Source of the DNA: Ruminococcus flavefaciens | GTDB taxonomy: Bacteria; Bacillota; Clostridia; Oscillospirales; Ruminococcaceae | DNA length: 54,998 nt | Assembly: GCA_902762855.1 (NCBI GenBank) | Contig: CACWPR010000004.1 | Coordinates: forward strand, 1-54,998 | Reading direction: 5' to 3' | In this document: positions 23,215 to 31,609 of the stretch, piece by piece | Layout of the letters: each line of letters opens with the position of its first letter | Numbering within the stretch: the first letter of the stretch is position 1 | Made by a program: the position numbers and the translations under genes | Notes under the pieces: generated by a model | What the model saw: the letters and a program-made list of their open reading frames with translations, nothing else | The model's database searches: none | What the model was told of the DNA's origin: nothing

Positions 23215-23931
23215 CTATCGTATCTGGGCATTATTCTTTATATAATTGAAATACTCATCCTTTGCTGCTGTTATGTTCCTTCTTGAAACAGGCAGCTCCA
23301 TGTCAAAGCTGTCAATGAGTACATTTCCGTTTTCTATTTTCTTAACGTGCCTCAATGATACAAGATATGAACGGTGTATCCTGAAAAATCCTTTATCCTT
23401 TAATTTTTCCTCGAACCACTTTAACTGATAGGAGCTTTCATAGAAGTGCTTCTCGCTGTCATATATGTATGTGCCGTCACCGAAAGCCTCCATATACACA
23501 ATGTTTTTGAGCTGTATCTTGGCTATCTTTCCCTTCTGACTTATTACAATATGCTCTGTATTCAGCATTTCCATTTCTGTTTTTTGCAGCGTCTCCACAA
23601 GCTCGGCATATACTACAGGCTTTTTCAGGAATCTGAATGCTTTTACCGTGAATGCCTCAAATACAAATTCGTCATGACTTGTGGTGAAAACTATCCTTAC
23701 ATCCTCGTCCCTGTCCCTGAGCTCCTTTGCTGCCGACATTCCGTCTGTCCCCGGCATATCAATGTCAAGGAATATGATGTCGAATTTCTCATTTGAGCGA
23801 AGAAGGTCTCCGCCGTTATTGAATTCATAGATGTTCATGTCAACGCTGTAATCGTTGAGCAGAGATTTCAGATAGTCACAATGATACTTCTGATCGTCAC
23901 ATACCGCAACCTTTATATTGATCCCTGTCAT
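23215..23931 (-). CDS. LytTR-family response regulator (AgrA-like)
   Basis: A 238-aa regulator. The receiver domain (6-120) has VAVCDDQ, the phosphorylated Asp in DIIFLDIDMPGTDG, and FTTSHDEFVFEAF and KPV. The C-terminal LytTR DNA-binding domain (140-232) has VYMEAFGDGTYIYDSEKHFY, FFRIHRSYLVSLRHV and ELPVSRR. It should activate the lan promoter on phosphorylation by the adjacent kinase. First gene of its own operon, promoter at 24080-24108. Confidence 0.9.
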   Translation of the reverse strand: MTGINIKVAVCDDQKYHCDYLKSLLNDYSVDMNIYEFNNGGDLLRSNEKFDIIFLDIDMPGTDGMSAAKELRDRDEDVRIVFTTSHDEFVFEAFTVKAFRFLKKPVVYAELVETLQKTEMEMLNTEHIVISQKGKIAKIQLKNIVYMEAFGDGTYIYDSEKHFYESSYQLKWFEEKLKDKGFFRIHRSYLVSLRHVKKIENGNVLIDSFDMELPVSRRNITAAKDEYFNYIKNNAQIR

Positions 23932-24026
23932 ATTTCCCCCTATTTCTGAATGCTTTTGTAAATCTGTTGATCTGTCATATATACTGTTTCTTCATCATGT
24001 ATCGGTAACGTATCATAAGTTTTTCC

Positions 24027-24053
24027 GGAGGATCAGATACTATCGTATCCTCC
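24027..24053. other. hairpin in the leader of the response regulator mRNA
   Basis: GGAGGAT / ATCCTCC arms with an inner GATAC-TATC-GTATC stem, within the first 60 transcribed bases of the regulator operon. No T-run follows. Confidence 0.5.
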
Positions 24054-24079
24054 CGATAAAGTATTATAATGCACAGTAT

Positions 24080-24108
24080 ATTATACCATAGTTCAGTGTA
24101 TTTGTCTA
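24080..24108 (-). promoter_or_regulatory. promoter of the two-component system operon
   Basis: TAGACA (24103-24108) and TATAAT (24080-24085), 17-base spacer, minus strand; leader about 145 bases. Confidence 0.75.
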
Positions 24109-24120
24109 CCATATTTTATA

Positions 24121-24155
24121 TAAAAAGTAAAAAGCAGCATCGTTTTGATGCTGCT
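24121..24155 (-). terminator. terminator after the sugar transferase gene
   Basis: AGCAGCATC-AAAAC-GATGCTGCT (24133-24155) then TTTTTACTTTTTA on the minus strand, six bases after the stop codon. Confidence 0.85.
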
Positions 24156-24161
24156 GATATA

Positions 24162-25049
24162 TCATTTTGCGCCCTTGCGAAGTATTACTGCTGCGGCAGT
24201 CTTGAACATGAGCTTGAGGTCAAGTCCTGCACTGCGGGTCTTTATGTAGCGGACGTCGCCTTCTACCCACTTGTCAAACTCCATGTCACTTCTGCCCTCT
24301 GTCTGACAGATACATGAAAGTCCGCCTTTTACAAGGAGCCTGTCCATCTGCTCAGGTGTATAAAGCACTACCTCTCTCGGAAGCGGCGGTCTCGGTCCTA
24401 TGAAAGACATATCACCCTTAAATACGTTCCAGAACTGCGGAAGTTCGTCGATTGATGTCTTTCTGATGAACTTTCCTATCCTTGTTACACGGGGGTCATC
24501 ATCACTTTTGAACGCAAGTCCATCGGACTGGTTCTCCTTCTGGACCTCAGCAAATCTTGCCTCTGCATCTATACACATCGAGCGGAGCTTGTACATCTTA
24601 AAAGGCTTGCCGTTCTGCGTCAGACGAACCTGCGAAAAGAATGGGTTTCCCTTATCGTCAACGTAGATTATAAGTGCAACTATACCTATCGGTATTGCAA
24701 GGACTGTGAGAGCACAGGCTGATGCCACGATGTCAAAAGTCCTCTTTATAAAACGGTAGAACTTTCCGCCTGCCGGTCTTACTTTAGAATACCTGAGCGT
24801 ATTTGATACTCCCTCGTGAAGAAGGTTCAGTGCCCGCTCGTCAAAATTAAGGATAGGATACTCAGTAACGCCTGACTTTCCGGGCAATGTAGGTTTCGGT
24901 TCCTCGCCCTTTTCAAGCTGATGGAGCAGATCCTGAGTCACATCATTTTCCGAGAGAAGTATTTCATTTGCTCTTTTTATCTCAAACATATCCTTTATCA
25001 CTTCTCCCTCCGAATAATTGTTGAGTACATTCACATCTGTTGCCTGCAT
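24162..25049 (-). CDS. undecaprenyl-phosphate sugar phosphotransferase
   Basis: A 295-aa initiating sugar transferase of the WcaJ/RfbP/EpsL family that loads a sugar-1-phosphate on undecaprenyl phosphate. Residues 1-100 are a variable cytoplasmic part. FIKRTFDIVASACALTVLAI is the membrane re-entrant helix, followed by FFSQVRLTQNGKPFKMYKLR, RIGKFIRKTSIDELPQFWNV with the catalytic Asp-Glu, and SFIGPRPPLPREV. Starts behind GGAGGG. It would begin a polysaccharide repeat unit, but no assembly genes adjoin it. Confidence 0.92.
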   Translation of the reverse strand: MQATDVNVLNNYSEGEVIKDMFEIKRANEILLSENDVTQDLLHQLEKGEEPKPTLPGKSGVTEYPILNFDERALNLLHEGVSNTLRYSKVRPAGGKFYRFIKRTFDIVASACALTVLAIPIGIVALIIYVDDKGNPFFSQVRLTQNGKPFKMYKLRSMCIDAEARFAEVQKENQSDGLAFKSDDDPRVTRIGKFIRKTSIDELPQFWNVFKGDMSFIGPRPPLPREVVLYTPEQMDRLLVKGGLSCICQTEGRSDMEFDKWVEGDVRYIKTRSAGLDLKLMFKTAAAVILRKGAK

Positions 25050-25565
25050 CTTTCCACCCTCCGATACTAAAAGGTTTCGTTTAACAGCTTATGATAAATA
25101 AAAGAAGTTCTAAGTGGTCGGCAGCCTCTGATAGTCCGGTTTATTATTTTTGTCTGCACTGCCTTGATTTCGGATAGATCTTTGCATTATATTGTAACTT
25201 TGCCAATTATTCTATTTTCAATAAATAAATCATCATTTTCTACACACAAAATTTGTATAACAATATTATACCTTTACAAACGAAAAAAATCAAGTAGTAA
25301 AATTATGCAATCGCATTCAGGCATTATTTTTTGTCATTTTTTCACAAAAACCGCCCTGTGGTCCCTGTTAAAACAGCACAAAAATAATACTCTGCATAAT
25401 AAAACTTTAAGTATATCAATCTCCGATTATACACTTTGTATTTAGAATTGTTCTTTCTCTGTAAAGTCCCTATTTTAAGGCCTTTCTCCCAGACATTTGG
25501 CGTGTTGCTTTAAATCCGTAAAGCATAATTTGTCCTCGATATGCGGACATTTTCCTCTTTTATAT
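25050..25565. other. AT-rich intergenic region without a supported gene
   Basis: 516 bases between the sugar transferase and the MITE-like element. Strongly AT-rich from about 25190 to 25450. No coding region with a ribosome binding site and no clear promoter pair was found. Confidence 0.6.
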
Positions 25566-25743
25566 TAAGGCAATACCGCACAAAGATTGTGCTGAAGATG
25601 CGACGTGAGATTTTTCGTCAGATTGTATAGAAATTCCGCAGGCATACTGACGTATGTCAAGGAATTTCTGTGCAAGATGGCGGAAAATATCCAAGCAGAT
25701 TCAGTACAAAGACGTCAGGCGGTCTTTGTGCGGTGTTGCCTTA
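25566..25743. mobile_element. 178-bp MITE-like element with terminal inverted repeats
   Basis: Ends match as inverted repeats: TAAGGCAATACCGCACAAAG at the left and the complement of CTTTGTGCGGTGTTGCCTTA at the right (one mismatch in 20). An inner hairpin AGAAATTCC ... GGAATTTCT flanks GCATACTGACGTATG, so the element folds on itself. No coding capacity. It ends 17 bases before the -35 box of the HTH-ugd gene. Confidence 0.75.
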
Positions 25744-25759
25744 AATATTGCAAAAGCTA

Positions 25760-25788
25760 TTGACATTATCAGATACATGGTATATAAT
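25760..25788 (+). promoter_or_regulatory. promoter of the HTH-ugd gene
   Basis: TTGACA (25760-25765) and TATAAT (25783-25788), both perfect, 17-base spacer. Confidence 0.85.
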
Positions 25789-25812
25789 ATACATACCGCA
25801 TTTTTAGTTGAT

Positions 25813-25831
25813 ATGTCATTTTTAGTGACAT
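25813..25831. promoter_or_regulatory. palindrome in the HTH-ugd leader (candidate autoregulatory operator)
   Basis: ATGTCA, seven bases, TGACAT, located about 20-35 bases after the expected transcription start and before the AGGAGGT. The position suits a roadblock repressor, and the product of this gene carries an HTH domain. Confidence 0.5.
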
Positions 25832-25856
25832 TCAAGAAATATCAGGAGGTATCATC

Positions 25857-27347
25857 ATGAAGCACCTTTCTCTGAAAAAACTTGCTGAGCTCGTCAGCAG
25901 CAAAAGAAAAACATTGGGATTATCCCAGTCCGCTCTTGCAGAGCGTACAGGCATCAACCGTACAATGTTCACACGCCTTGAAAACATGGATTACACTCCT
26001 TCGGTAGACCAGCTACTCGCCCTTTCAGAGGTCCTCGGATTCGACTGCAATGAACTCTTTGAAAGCGATGCCGCTGAAACTGCACCGGTCGAGCGCAAAA
26101 AGATAGCTGTTGCCGGTACCGGCTATGTGGGCCTCTCTCTTGCAGTTCTCCTCTCTCAGCACAATGATGTTACTGCTGTGGACATCATCCCTGAAAAAGT
26201 TGATAAGATCAATAACTGGACAAGTCCTATACAGGATGAATATATCGAGAAGTTCCTCGCTGAGCATGAGGAGAGAAAGCTCTCCCTCACTGCCACTACT
26301 GACGGTGAAGCTGCTTATAGGGATGCCGATTTCATTATCGTTGCCGCTCCCACTAACTACGACCCCAAGACCAATTTCTTTGACTGTTCCGCTGTTGAGT
26401 CAGTCCTTGCACTCATAAAAAAAGTAACGGCAGGCTCCAAAAAACAGCCTACTGTTGTTATAAAGTCCACTATCCCCGTCGGCTACACTGTACAGGTGCG
26501 TGAGAAAATGGGCATGGACAATATCATTTTCAGCCCTGAATTTCTCCGTGAGTCAAAGGCTCTCTATGACAACCTCTACCCCAGCCGTATCATTGTGGGA
26601 TTCGACGAGAAGAATACAGAGGCCGCAAAGACATTCGCCGCACTTCTTCAGCAGGGTGCTGTCAAAACTGACATTCCTGTACTGTTTATGGCAACAACTG
26701 AGGCCGAGGCTACAAAGCTGTTCGTGAACACCTACCTTGCACTCCGTGTAAGCTATTTCAACGAACTTGATACGTACGCTGAGGTCAAGGACCTCAACAC
26801 CGCTAACATCATCAAGGGTGTATGCCTTGACCCCCGTGTGGGCGACTACTACAACAACCCGTCCTTCGGCTACGGCGGTTACTGCCTGCCTAAGGACACA
26901 AAACAGCTCCTCGCAAATTATCAGAACGTTCCTCAGAATATGATGACTGCTATCGTTGAGTCCAACCGCACAAGAAAGGACTTCATTGCTGACCGTGTGC
27001 TCGAAATGGCAGGCGGCTACAGCTATGCCGACAACAACCAGTTCAGCAGCGATATGGAAAAGCAGGTGGTAGTGGGTATTTACCGCCTGACTATGAAGTC
27101 CAACAGTGATAACTTCCGTCAGTCCTCTATACAGGGCGTTATGAAGCGTATCAAGGCTAAGGGCGCAACTATCGTTATCTATGAGCCTACCCTTGAAAAC
27201 GGCAGCACATTCTTCGGCTCTGTAGTCGTGAATGACCTTAAAAAATTCAAGAAGATGTGCGGATGTATCGTTGCAAACCGCTACGACTCTGTACTCGACG
27301 ACGTTTCAGATAAGGTCTACACCAGAGACCTTTTCCAGAGGGACTAA
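25857..27347 (+). CDS. ugd: UDP-glucose 6-dehydrogenase with N-terminal XRE HTH domain
   Basis: A 496-aa fusion. Residues 1-65 are an XRE helix-turn-helix ([20 protein letters not shown] then [12 protein letters not shown]). A short linker ([11 protein letters not shown]) leads to a UDP-glucose/GDP-mannose dehydrogenase from about residue 82: [17 protein letters not shown] binds [14 protein letters not shown] and [11 protein letters not shown] are conserved, and [18 protein letters not shown] carries the catalytic Cys343. The enzyme part resembles the short E. coli Ugd type (about 388 aa) and makes UDP-glucuronate. AGGAGGT precedes the ATG. Both halves look intact, so it may be an enzyme that also regulates transcription. 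Confidence 0.93.
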   Translation: MKHLSLKKLAELVSSKRKTLGLSQSALAERTGINRTMFTRLENMDYTPSVDQLLALSEVLGFDCNELFESDAAETAPVERKKIAVAGTGYVGLSLAVLLSQHNDVTAVDIIPEKVDKINNWTSPIQDEYIEKFLAEHEERKLSLTATTDGEAAYRDADFIIVAAPTNYDPKTNFFDCSAVESVLALIKKVTAGSKKQPTVVIKSTIPVGYTVQVREKMGMDNIIFSPEFLRESKALYDNLYPSRIIVGFDEKNTEAAKTFAALLQQGAVKTDIPVLFMATTEAEATKLFVNTYLALRVSYFNELDTYAEVKDLNTANIIKGVCLDPRVGDYYNNPSFGYGGYCLPKDTKQLLANYQNVPQNMMTAIVESNRTRKDFIADRVLEMAGGYSYADNNQFSSDMEKQVVVGIYRLTMKSNSDNFRQSSIQGVMKRIKAKGATIVIYEPTLENGSTFFGSVVVNDLKKFKKMCGCIVANRYDSVLDDVSDKVYTRDLFQRD

Positions 27348-27378
27348 ACACAAGAACGGAGTAGTATAATAAAAATAT

Positions 27379-27413
27379 AGTGCGGACACAGGTGAGCCCC
27401 TGCGTCCGCACTT
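27379..27413. terminator. bidirectional terminator between ugd and the dockerin gene
   Basis: AGTGCGGACACAGG / CCTGCGTCCGCACT, a long stem with a short loop, TTTT on the plus side, serving the convergent genes. Confidence 0.85.
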
Positions 27414-27420
27414 TTCAGTT

Positions 27421-29349
27421 TCAGTCCGCTGACTGCTCTATGAGCATCTTCTTCAACAGGCAAAGATCAAAAGCGTCCAGCTTTTTGTCCTCTGTAAGGT
27501 CAACGTTCCTCCAGTTTTCAAGCTGAATGTCCTTATCAGCAAGGAGCCACTTTTGCAGTGTTACAACGTCGGATATGCTGCGAGCTCCGTCCTCGTTACA
27601 GTCGCCTTTAAGGAAATATGCCCCCTGCGGCGCATAGCCGTCAAATATATAGCCTTCCTCCGGGCTCTTATCTGTATTGCCGTTGCTTATGAGCTCCTTG
27701 ACCTGTTCGCTGGTAAGAGTCAGCATATCAAGGTACTTGCTGTCAATGACTCCCTGGTCTGACATGGCCTTGAAATTGCTGTAGGTGTTGTAATACTCTC
27801 CCCAGTTAACGTTTGCCTTCCAGACATGGTCTGTAGAGTCGTAGCGGTAAAGCACGTTCTTCACCACAGTTTCCTCCACCTCTGCTGATGTATACACGTA
27901 ACTGCTTGAAGCCGAATCCCAGGTCCTCTTGTAGTTGGTTATGACCGGGACTGTGGTCTCTGTAAGAAGAATCGAGCTGGTAGGGTGGTCCTCAAATGAT
28001 GCTCCGGGAATAAAGCTCTTGTTTATATAGCGGCCGTCTACCCAGGTGTCCTTGCAGTAGCCAAGGCTTCCACCCCAGTAAAGGCTGTTTCCTACTCCCC
28101 ATTCATCATAGGAGAATGATGCGTTGGAGTCCTTCTGATAGAGGTATGTATAATATCCTCCCATATCTACCCAGGCCCCGTCTCCCACGGTGTTGTATAT
28201 CTTCTCCCAGGTCAGCTCCCCTTCACGGGGAATGTCATCGTCCATTTCAACGGCGGCATATTCGTCCAGAAGTGCTCTTGCTCCTGCAAGGTCTGTTGTT
28301 TCATCATTGTCACCGAATGTATATATGTGGGTGAGCTTGTCAGGAGTGAGTCCCTGACCCTCTCCGTGACCCTGTCCGCCGTAGGTCTTTGTCTCGCCGT
28401 CATATGTCACAAGTATATGTGCATGGCTGGTGCTGCTCCACTCATAGCTGGAATCTGCGCTCAGCCTTGAGGATACCTTTCCCATCATTCCTGGGAATCC
28501 AAGGGAGTCATACCTGTAGGGATAAAGTGCTGATGCAAAAAGTGACTTGCTGTCACGGCGGCTGTACGGACTGTATATATAAAAGCTCTGGTCAACATGG
28601 AATCCAGTGGTCAGGTTCCAGTCCCTGTCCCCGGACCTGTATACCTCTCCTCGGATAAAGGAGCCGCTGTACAGGCATATCGAGGAAAATCCACTCTGGA
28701 CTGCGTCCATGTTCTCAAAGAAATCTGTGCCGGTGGCATAGGTATTTATGAGGTAGTCGCAGTCATCACATAGCTCCGGAAGCTCAAAGGTCACATCGGA
28801 GTCCTCCCACTTGTAGTAGCCGTCGATATAGTACCAGCCGCCGTCAGAATAACGCTTGTAGGTGCCTACAGGCATTCCGTGGTAGGGAGAATAGCCTGTG
28901 GTCTCCGGGTCGGGTGTACCGTATACCTCGGTGTTGAATTCCGCCTTCGTAATGCTCTTCTGGAATTGCAGCGTCACCTCTCCGCCGTTGGTGGTGAAGC
29001 TCTTGAAGATATAGCCTCCGTTCACACGGTAGATGTCCTCATTTTCGTACTCAACGTCAGCATATACCGTATCGGCATTGTATATCACCGATGTCTCGGA
29101 ATAGGGCGAATCCTTGTCCGAAAACCTGAATGACTCCGGATGCGGATTGTCGGTCTTAACGAAAAAGTACTCATTGAATGGTGCGACCAGCGGATATATC
29201 TCATAGGTATAGTCCAGCGGGTCTATCTCCTTGCATATCGGGTCAGTGGCATATGCCCTCAGAACGGTTTTCTCAGGCATTGGCCAGCTCACAGCTCCGG
29301 CTGCAAGGCACAGTACCAGCGGCACCGCTATGGCCTTGTTCTTCTTCAT
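27421..29349 (-). CDS. secreted dockerin protein of unknown function
   Basis: A 642-aa exported protein: signal peptide KAIAVPLVLCLAAGAVSW, a large Tyr/Asp/Ser-rich region (about 35-580) in which I see no known catalytic motif, and a C-terminal type I dockerin (about 583-640). The dockerin has two calcium-loop repeats, GDCNEDGARSISDVVTLQKW and VDLTEDKKLDAFDLCLLKKM, so the protein should dock on a cohesin scaffold. Promoter TTGACT-17-TAAAAT at 29408-29436. Single gene. Confidence 0.85.
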   Translation of the reverse strand: MKKNKAIAVPLVLCLAAGAVSWPMPEKTVLRAYATDPICKEIDPLDYTYEIYPLVAPFNEYFFVKTDNPHPESFRFSDKDSPYSETSVIYNADTVYADVEYENEDIYRVNGGYIFKSFTTNGGEVTLQFQKSITKAEFNTEVYGTPDPETTGYSPYHGMPVGTYKRYSDGGWYYIDGYYKWEDSDVTFELPELCDDCDYLINTYATGTDFFENMDAVQSGFSSICLYSGSFIRGEVYRSGDRDWNLTTGFHVDQSFYIYSPYSRRDSKSLFASALYPYRYDSLGFPGMMGKVSSRLSADSSYEWSSTSHAHILVTYDGETKTYGGQGHGEGQGLTPDKLTHIYTFGDNDETTDLAGARALLDEYAAVEMDDDIPREGELTWEKIYNTVGDGAWVDMGGYYTYLYQKDSNASFSYDEWGVGNSLYWGGSLGYCKDTWVDGRYINKSFIPGASFEDHPTSSILLTETTVPVITNYKRTWDSASSSYVYTSAEVEETVVKNVLYRYDSTDHVWKANVNWGEYYNTYSNFKAMSDQGVIDSKYLDMLTLTSEQVKELISNGNTDKSPEEGYIFDGYAPQGAYFLKGDCNEDGARSISDVVTLQKWLLADKDIQLENWRNVDLTEDKKLDAFDLCLLKKMLIEQSAD

Positions 29350-29407
29350 CCTTATACCTCCCTTTTGTAAAATAACAGCTCGCAGGCTGTAGTATCATAT
29401 CAACATT

Positions 29408-29436
29408 ATTTTACCACATTTTGTGAAAAAAGTCAA
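29408..29436 (-). promoter_or_regulatory. promoter of the 642-aa dockerin gene
   Basis: TTGACT (29431-29436) and TAAAAT (29408-29413), 17-base spacer, minus strand. Confidence 0.65.
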
Positions 29437-29448
29437 TGAGATATACAA

Positions 29449-29480
29449 AAAAATAACTGCGATGCTTTAATCATCGCAGC
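29449..29480 (-). terminator. terminator after the MATE gene
   Basis: CTGCGATG-ATTAAAG-CATCGCAG (29457-29479) then TTATTTTTTTG on the minus strand. Confidence 0.8.
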
Positions 29481-29492
29481 TTTTAATGGATG

Positions 29493-30851
29493 TTATTTTT
29501 TCATATCCGCTCCGGTAAGCATCTTGTCATGTTTATTGAAATAGAAATATGCGGTGAAACACATCACTATCTGCAATACCGTCGAGCATGGTATGGAAAT
29601 GCCTATGAGGAAAAGCGAGCCTCCGCCGATATGCTGCATAAGAAATGCCACAGGTATCCTTACAAGGAACGCTCCGCAGATGCCCTGGAGCATAACGAAC
29701 TTCGTCTTTTCGATGCCATTGAAATAGCCGATAAAACAGAACAGGAAACAGGTGGTAAGGCAGTCGATAGCATAGGCCTTGAGATAGTCCCAGGCAGCTT
29801 TGACTGTGTCTGACTCCTGAGAGAATATCCCAGCCAGCAGGTCCCCACGGAAGAAGGTCAGCAGGAACATCACCACTCCGAATGCAAAGGAAACTGTTAT
29901 GCCGGTCTTCAGCGCCTTCTGTGCCCTCTGAGGCTTGCCTGCACCGTAATTCTGGGCCACAAATGCAGTCATGGACTGCATGAAGGATATAGGCACCAGC
30001 ATTATGAATACGCACACCTTTTCTGCAACTCCGACTCCTGCCGACGCCATAACTCCAAGGCGGTTAACTATGGCAAGCATAACAAGGAACGAGATGCCCA
30101 CAAGGAAGTCCTGGAGGGCTATCGGCGTTCCAATACGGAATATCACCGATGCATAGGCCTTTTTCAGCTTGATATTGCTCCTGTGGAACTCAAAGGGCAG
30201 TCTGGTATGCCTTATCATAACTAAAGATACAGCTACGCTTATGAACTGTGCTATTACTGTTGCAAGGGCAGCTCCTGAGGCTCCCATGCCGAATCCGGCA
30301 ACGAATACCAGGTCACCTATTATATTGAAGGCACAGGCTATACCTACGGCTATAAGCGGAGTTTTTGAGTCGCCAAGTCCACGGAAGATGCTTCCAAGGA
30401 GATTGTATGCTGTGATTATCAGGAATCCTCCGCCGCATATCCGGATGTAGTCCGCAGTCACCTTGAACGCCTCCTCAGGAGCCTGCATGACACGGGCAAG
30501 GGCTGACGCTCCGGCTACGCTTATCAAAGTGAAAACAAGCCCGGTTATGGCGAATATCACCAGTCCGGTGCCTATGGTCTGGGAGGCCTCCTCCGGACGT
30601 TTCTGGCCTATCCTCTGGCCTACGGCTACTGTTATTCCCATTGAAAAGCTGACTATCAGATTGGTAAGGGTCATAACTATCTGCGAGCCCGTGGATACTG
30701 CCGAAACATCTGATTTTTCTGCAAACTGTCCCACTACCAGAAGGTCTACCGCCCCGTACATCGCCTGCAAAAACATGGCCAGCAGCACCGGCAGCATAAA
30801 TCTCAGCAGCTTTGGAAGTATCGCTCCGCTTGTAAAATCGTTGTTTTTCAT
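29493..30851 (-). CDS. MATE-family efflux transporter
   Basis: A 452-aa, 12-helix multidrug and toxin extrusion protein driven by a cation gradient. ILPKLLRFMLPVLLAMFLQAM then YGAVDLLVVGQFA is the MATE start, with the second-half repeat IALQDFLVGISFLVMLAIVN. The ATG at 30851 follows GGAGGAAAT. A frame-open extension to a GTG at 30941 runs through the leader hairpin and is rejected. Substrate unknown. The leader contains a terminator-like hairpin (30871-30912), so drug-responsive attenuation is possible. Confidence 0.92.
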   Translation of the reverse strand: MKNNDFTSGAILPKLLRFMLPVLLAMFLQAMYGAVDLLVVGQFAEKSDVSAVSTGSQIVMTLTNLIVSFSMGITVAVGQRIGQKRPEEASQTIGTGLVIFAITGLVFTLISVAGASALARVMQAPEEAFKVTADYIRICGGGFLIITAYNLLGSIFRGLGDSKTPLIAVGIACAFNIIGDLVFVAGFGMGASGAALATVIAQFISVAVSLVMIRHTRLPFEFHRSNIKLKKAYASVIFRIGTPIALQDFLVGISFLVMLAIVNRLGVMASAGVGVAEKVCVFIMLVPISFMQSMTAFVAQNYGAGKPQRAQKALKTGITVSFAFGVVMFLLTFFRGDLLAGIFSQESDTVKAAWDYLKAYAIDCLTTCFLFCFIGYFNGIEKTKFVMLQGICGAFLVRIPVAFLMQHIGGGSLFLIGISIPCSTVLQIVMCFTAYFYFNKHDKMLTGADMKK

Positions 30852-30861
30852 ATTTCCTCCA

Positions 30862-30912
30862 TAAAAAATCCCGGATAAAACCGCAGATGTTTCTCTCTGC
30901 GGCCTTATCCGG
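30862..30912 (-). terminator. terminator-like hairpin in the MATE leader (candidate attenuator)
   Basis: CCGGATAA...CCGCAGA / TCTGCGG...TTATCCGG (30871-30912) then GATTTTTTAT on the minus strand, ending 11 bases before the start codon. It lies between the MATE promoter and the coding region, and also follows the pseudouridine synthase gene. Confidence 0.7.
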
Positions 30913-30947
30913 CGATCAATTTCTATAAAATGTTCGCTCACCTGTCT

Positions 30948-30976
30948 ATTATATCACAGTTGATCGACACTGTCAA
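30948..30976 (-). promoter_or_regulatory. promoter of the MATE gene
   Basis: TTGACA (30971-30976) and TATAAT (30948-30953), 17-base spacer. The -35 box overlaps the stop end of the pseudouridine synthase gene. Confidence 0.8.
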
Positions 30977-31572
30977 CGGTCATCACAGAGCATTTCAAGC
31001 TCCGCTTCTGTCAGCGGACGGTACTCCCCAGGAGCAAGACTCTCGTCAAGGCGAAGTCTGCCTATGCTCTCACGGCGAAGGTAGAATATCCTGCACCCTG
31101 CGGTCTCAAGCATCCTCCTGACCTCGTGTTTCTTGCCCTCGTGTATAGTGAGCCTTGCGGAAAATGCAGGTCCTTCCGGATTTTTCATGTACCTCTCACG
31201 GCGGTCCGGCGGCATGAACTTCTCAAGATCCCCTATTCGCCATACCCGCTCCATTTGCAGCTCGGCCGGCCTTGTCACAGTCCCTGACATAGGTACTCCC
31301 CCTTCCAGAAGGATCTTTTTCTCCTCTGTCATTGTACCTATAGCATAGAAGAAATATGTCTTGCTGACGTGCTTTGAAGGCTGCATTATCCGGAAATCCA
31401 GGTCTCCGTCGTCTGTCAGTATAAGCATCCCGCAGGTGTCCTTGTCAAGACGTCCTACCGAATGAAGTACTCCAGCAAGCTCCTCCGGAAAATAGTCCAT
31501 GACCGTCCGGTGTACTGCGTCCGTCCGGGCCGTTACACAGCCCGTGGGTTTGTTGAAGATGTAGTAGTGCAT
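30973..31572 (-). CDS. RsuA-type pseudouridine synthase lacking the S4 domain
   Basis: A 199-aa RNA pseudouridine synthase of the RsuA/RluB/E/F family. MHYYIFNKPTG is the start of the catalytic core, GRLDKDTCGMLILTDDG contains the catalytic Asp, and KTYFF and EGKKHEVRRMLE are conserved. The usual N-terminal S4 RNA-binding domain (about 60 residues) is absent. The target base cannot be told; 16S or 23S rRNA is likely. Confidence 0.88.
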   Translation of the reverse strand: MHYYIFNKPTGCVTARTDAVHRTVMDYFPEELAGVLHSVGRLDKDTCGMLILTDDGDLDFRIMQPSKHVSKTYFFYAIGTMTEEKKILLEGGVPMSGTVTRPAELQMERVWRIGDLEKFMPPDRRERYMKNPEGPAFSARLTIHEGKKHEVRRMLETAGCRIFYLRRESIGRLRLDESLAPGEYRPLTEAELEMLCDDR

Positions 31573-31609
31573 AACAGACCTCTTTTTTTCTCAGGATAAT
31601 AGGCAAGTG

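Noticed and set aside
25150-25200. TATAAT at about 25187 as promoter of the sugar transferase
   Set aside because: No -35 box at acceptable distance on the minus strand.
30852-30941. GTG start extending the MATE protein by 30 residues
   Set aside because: It starts within a few bases of the expected transcription start, without a ribosome binding site, and runs through the leader hairpin.
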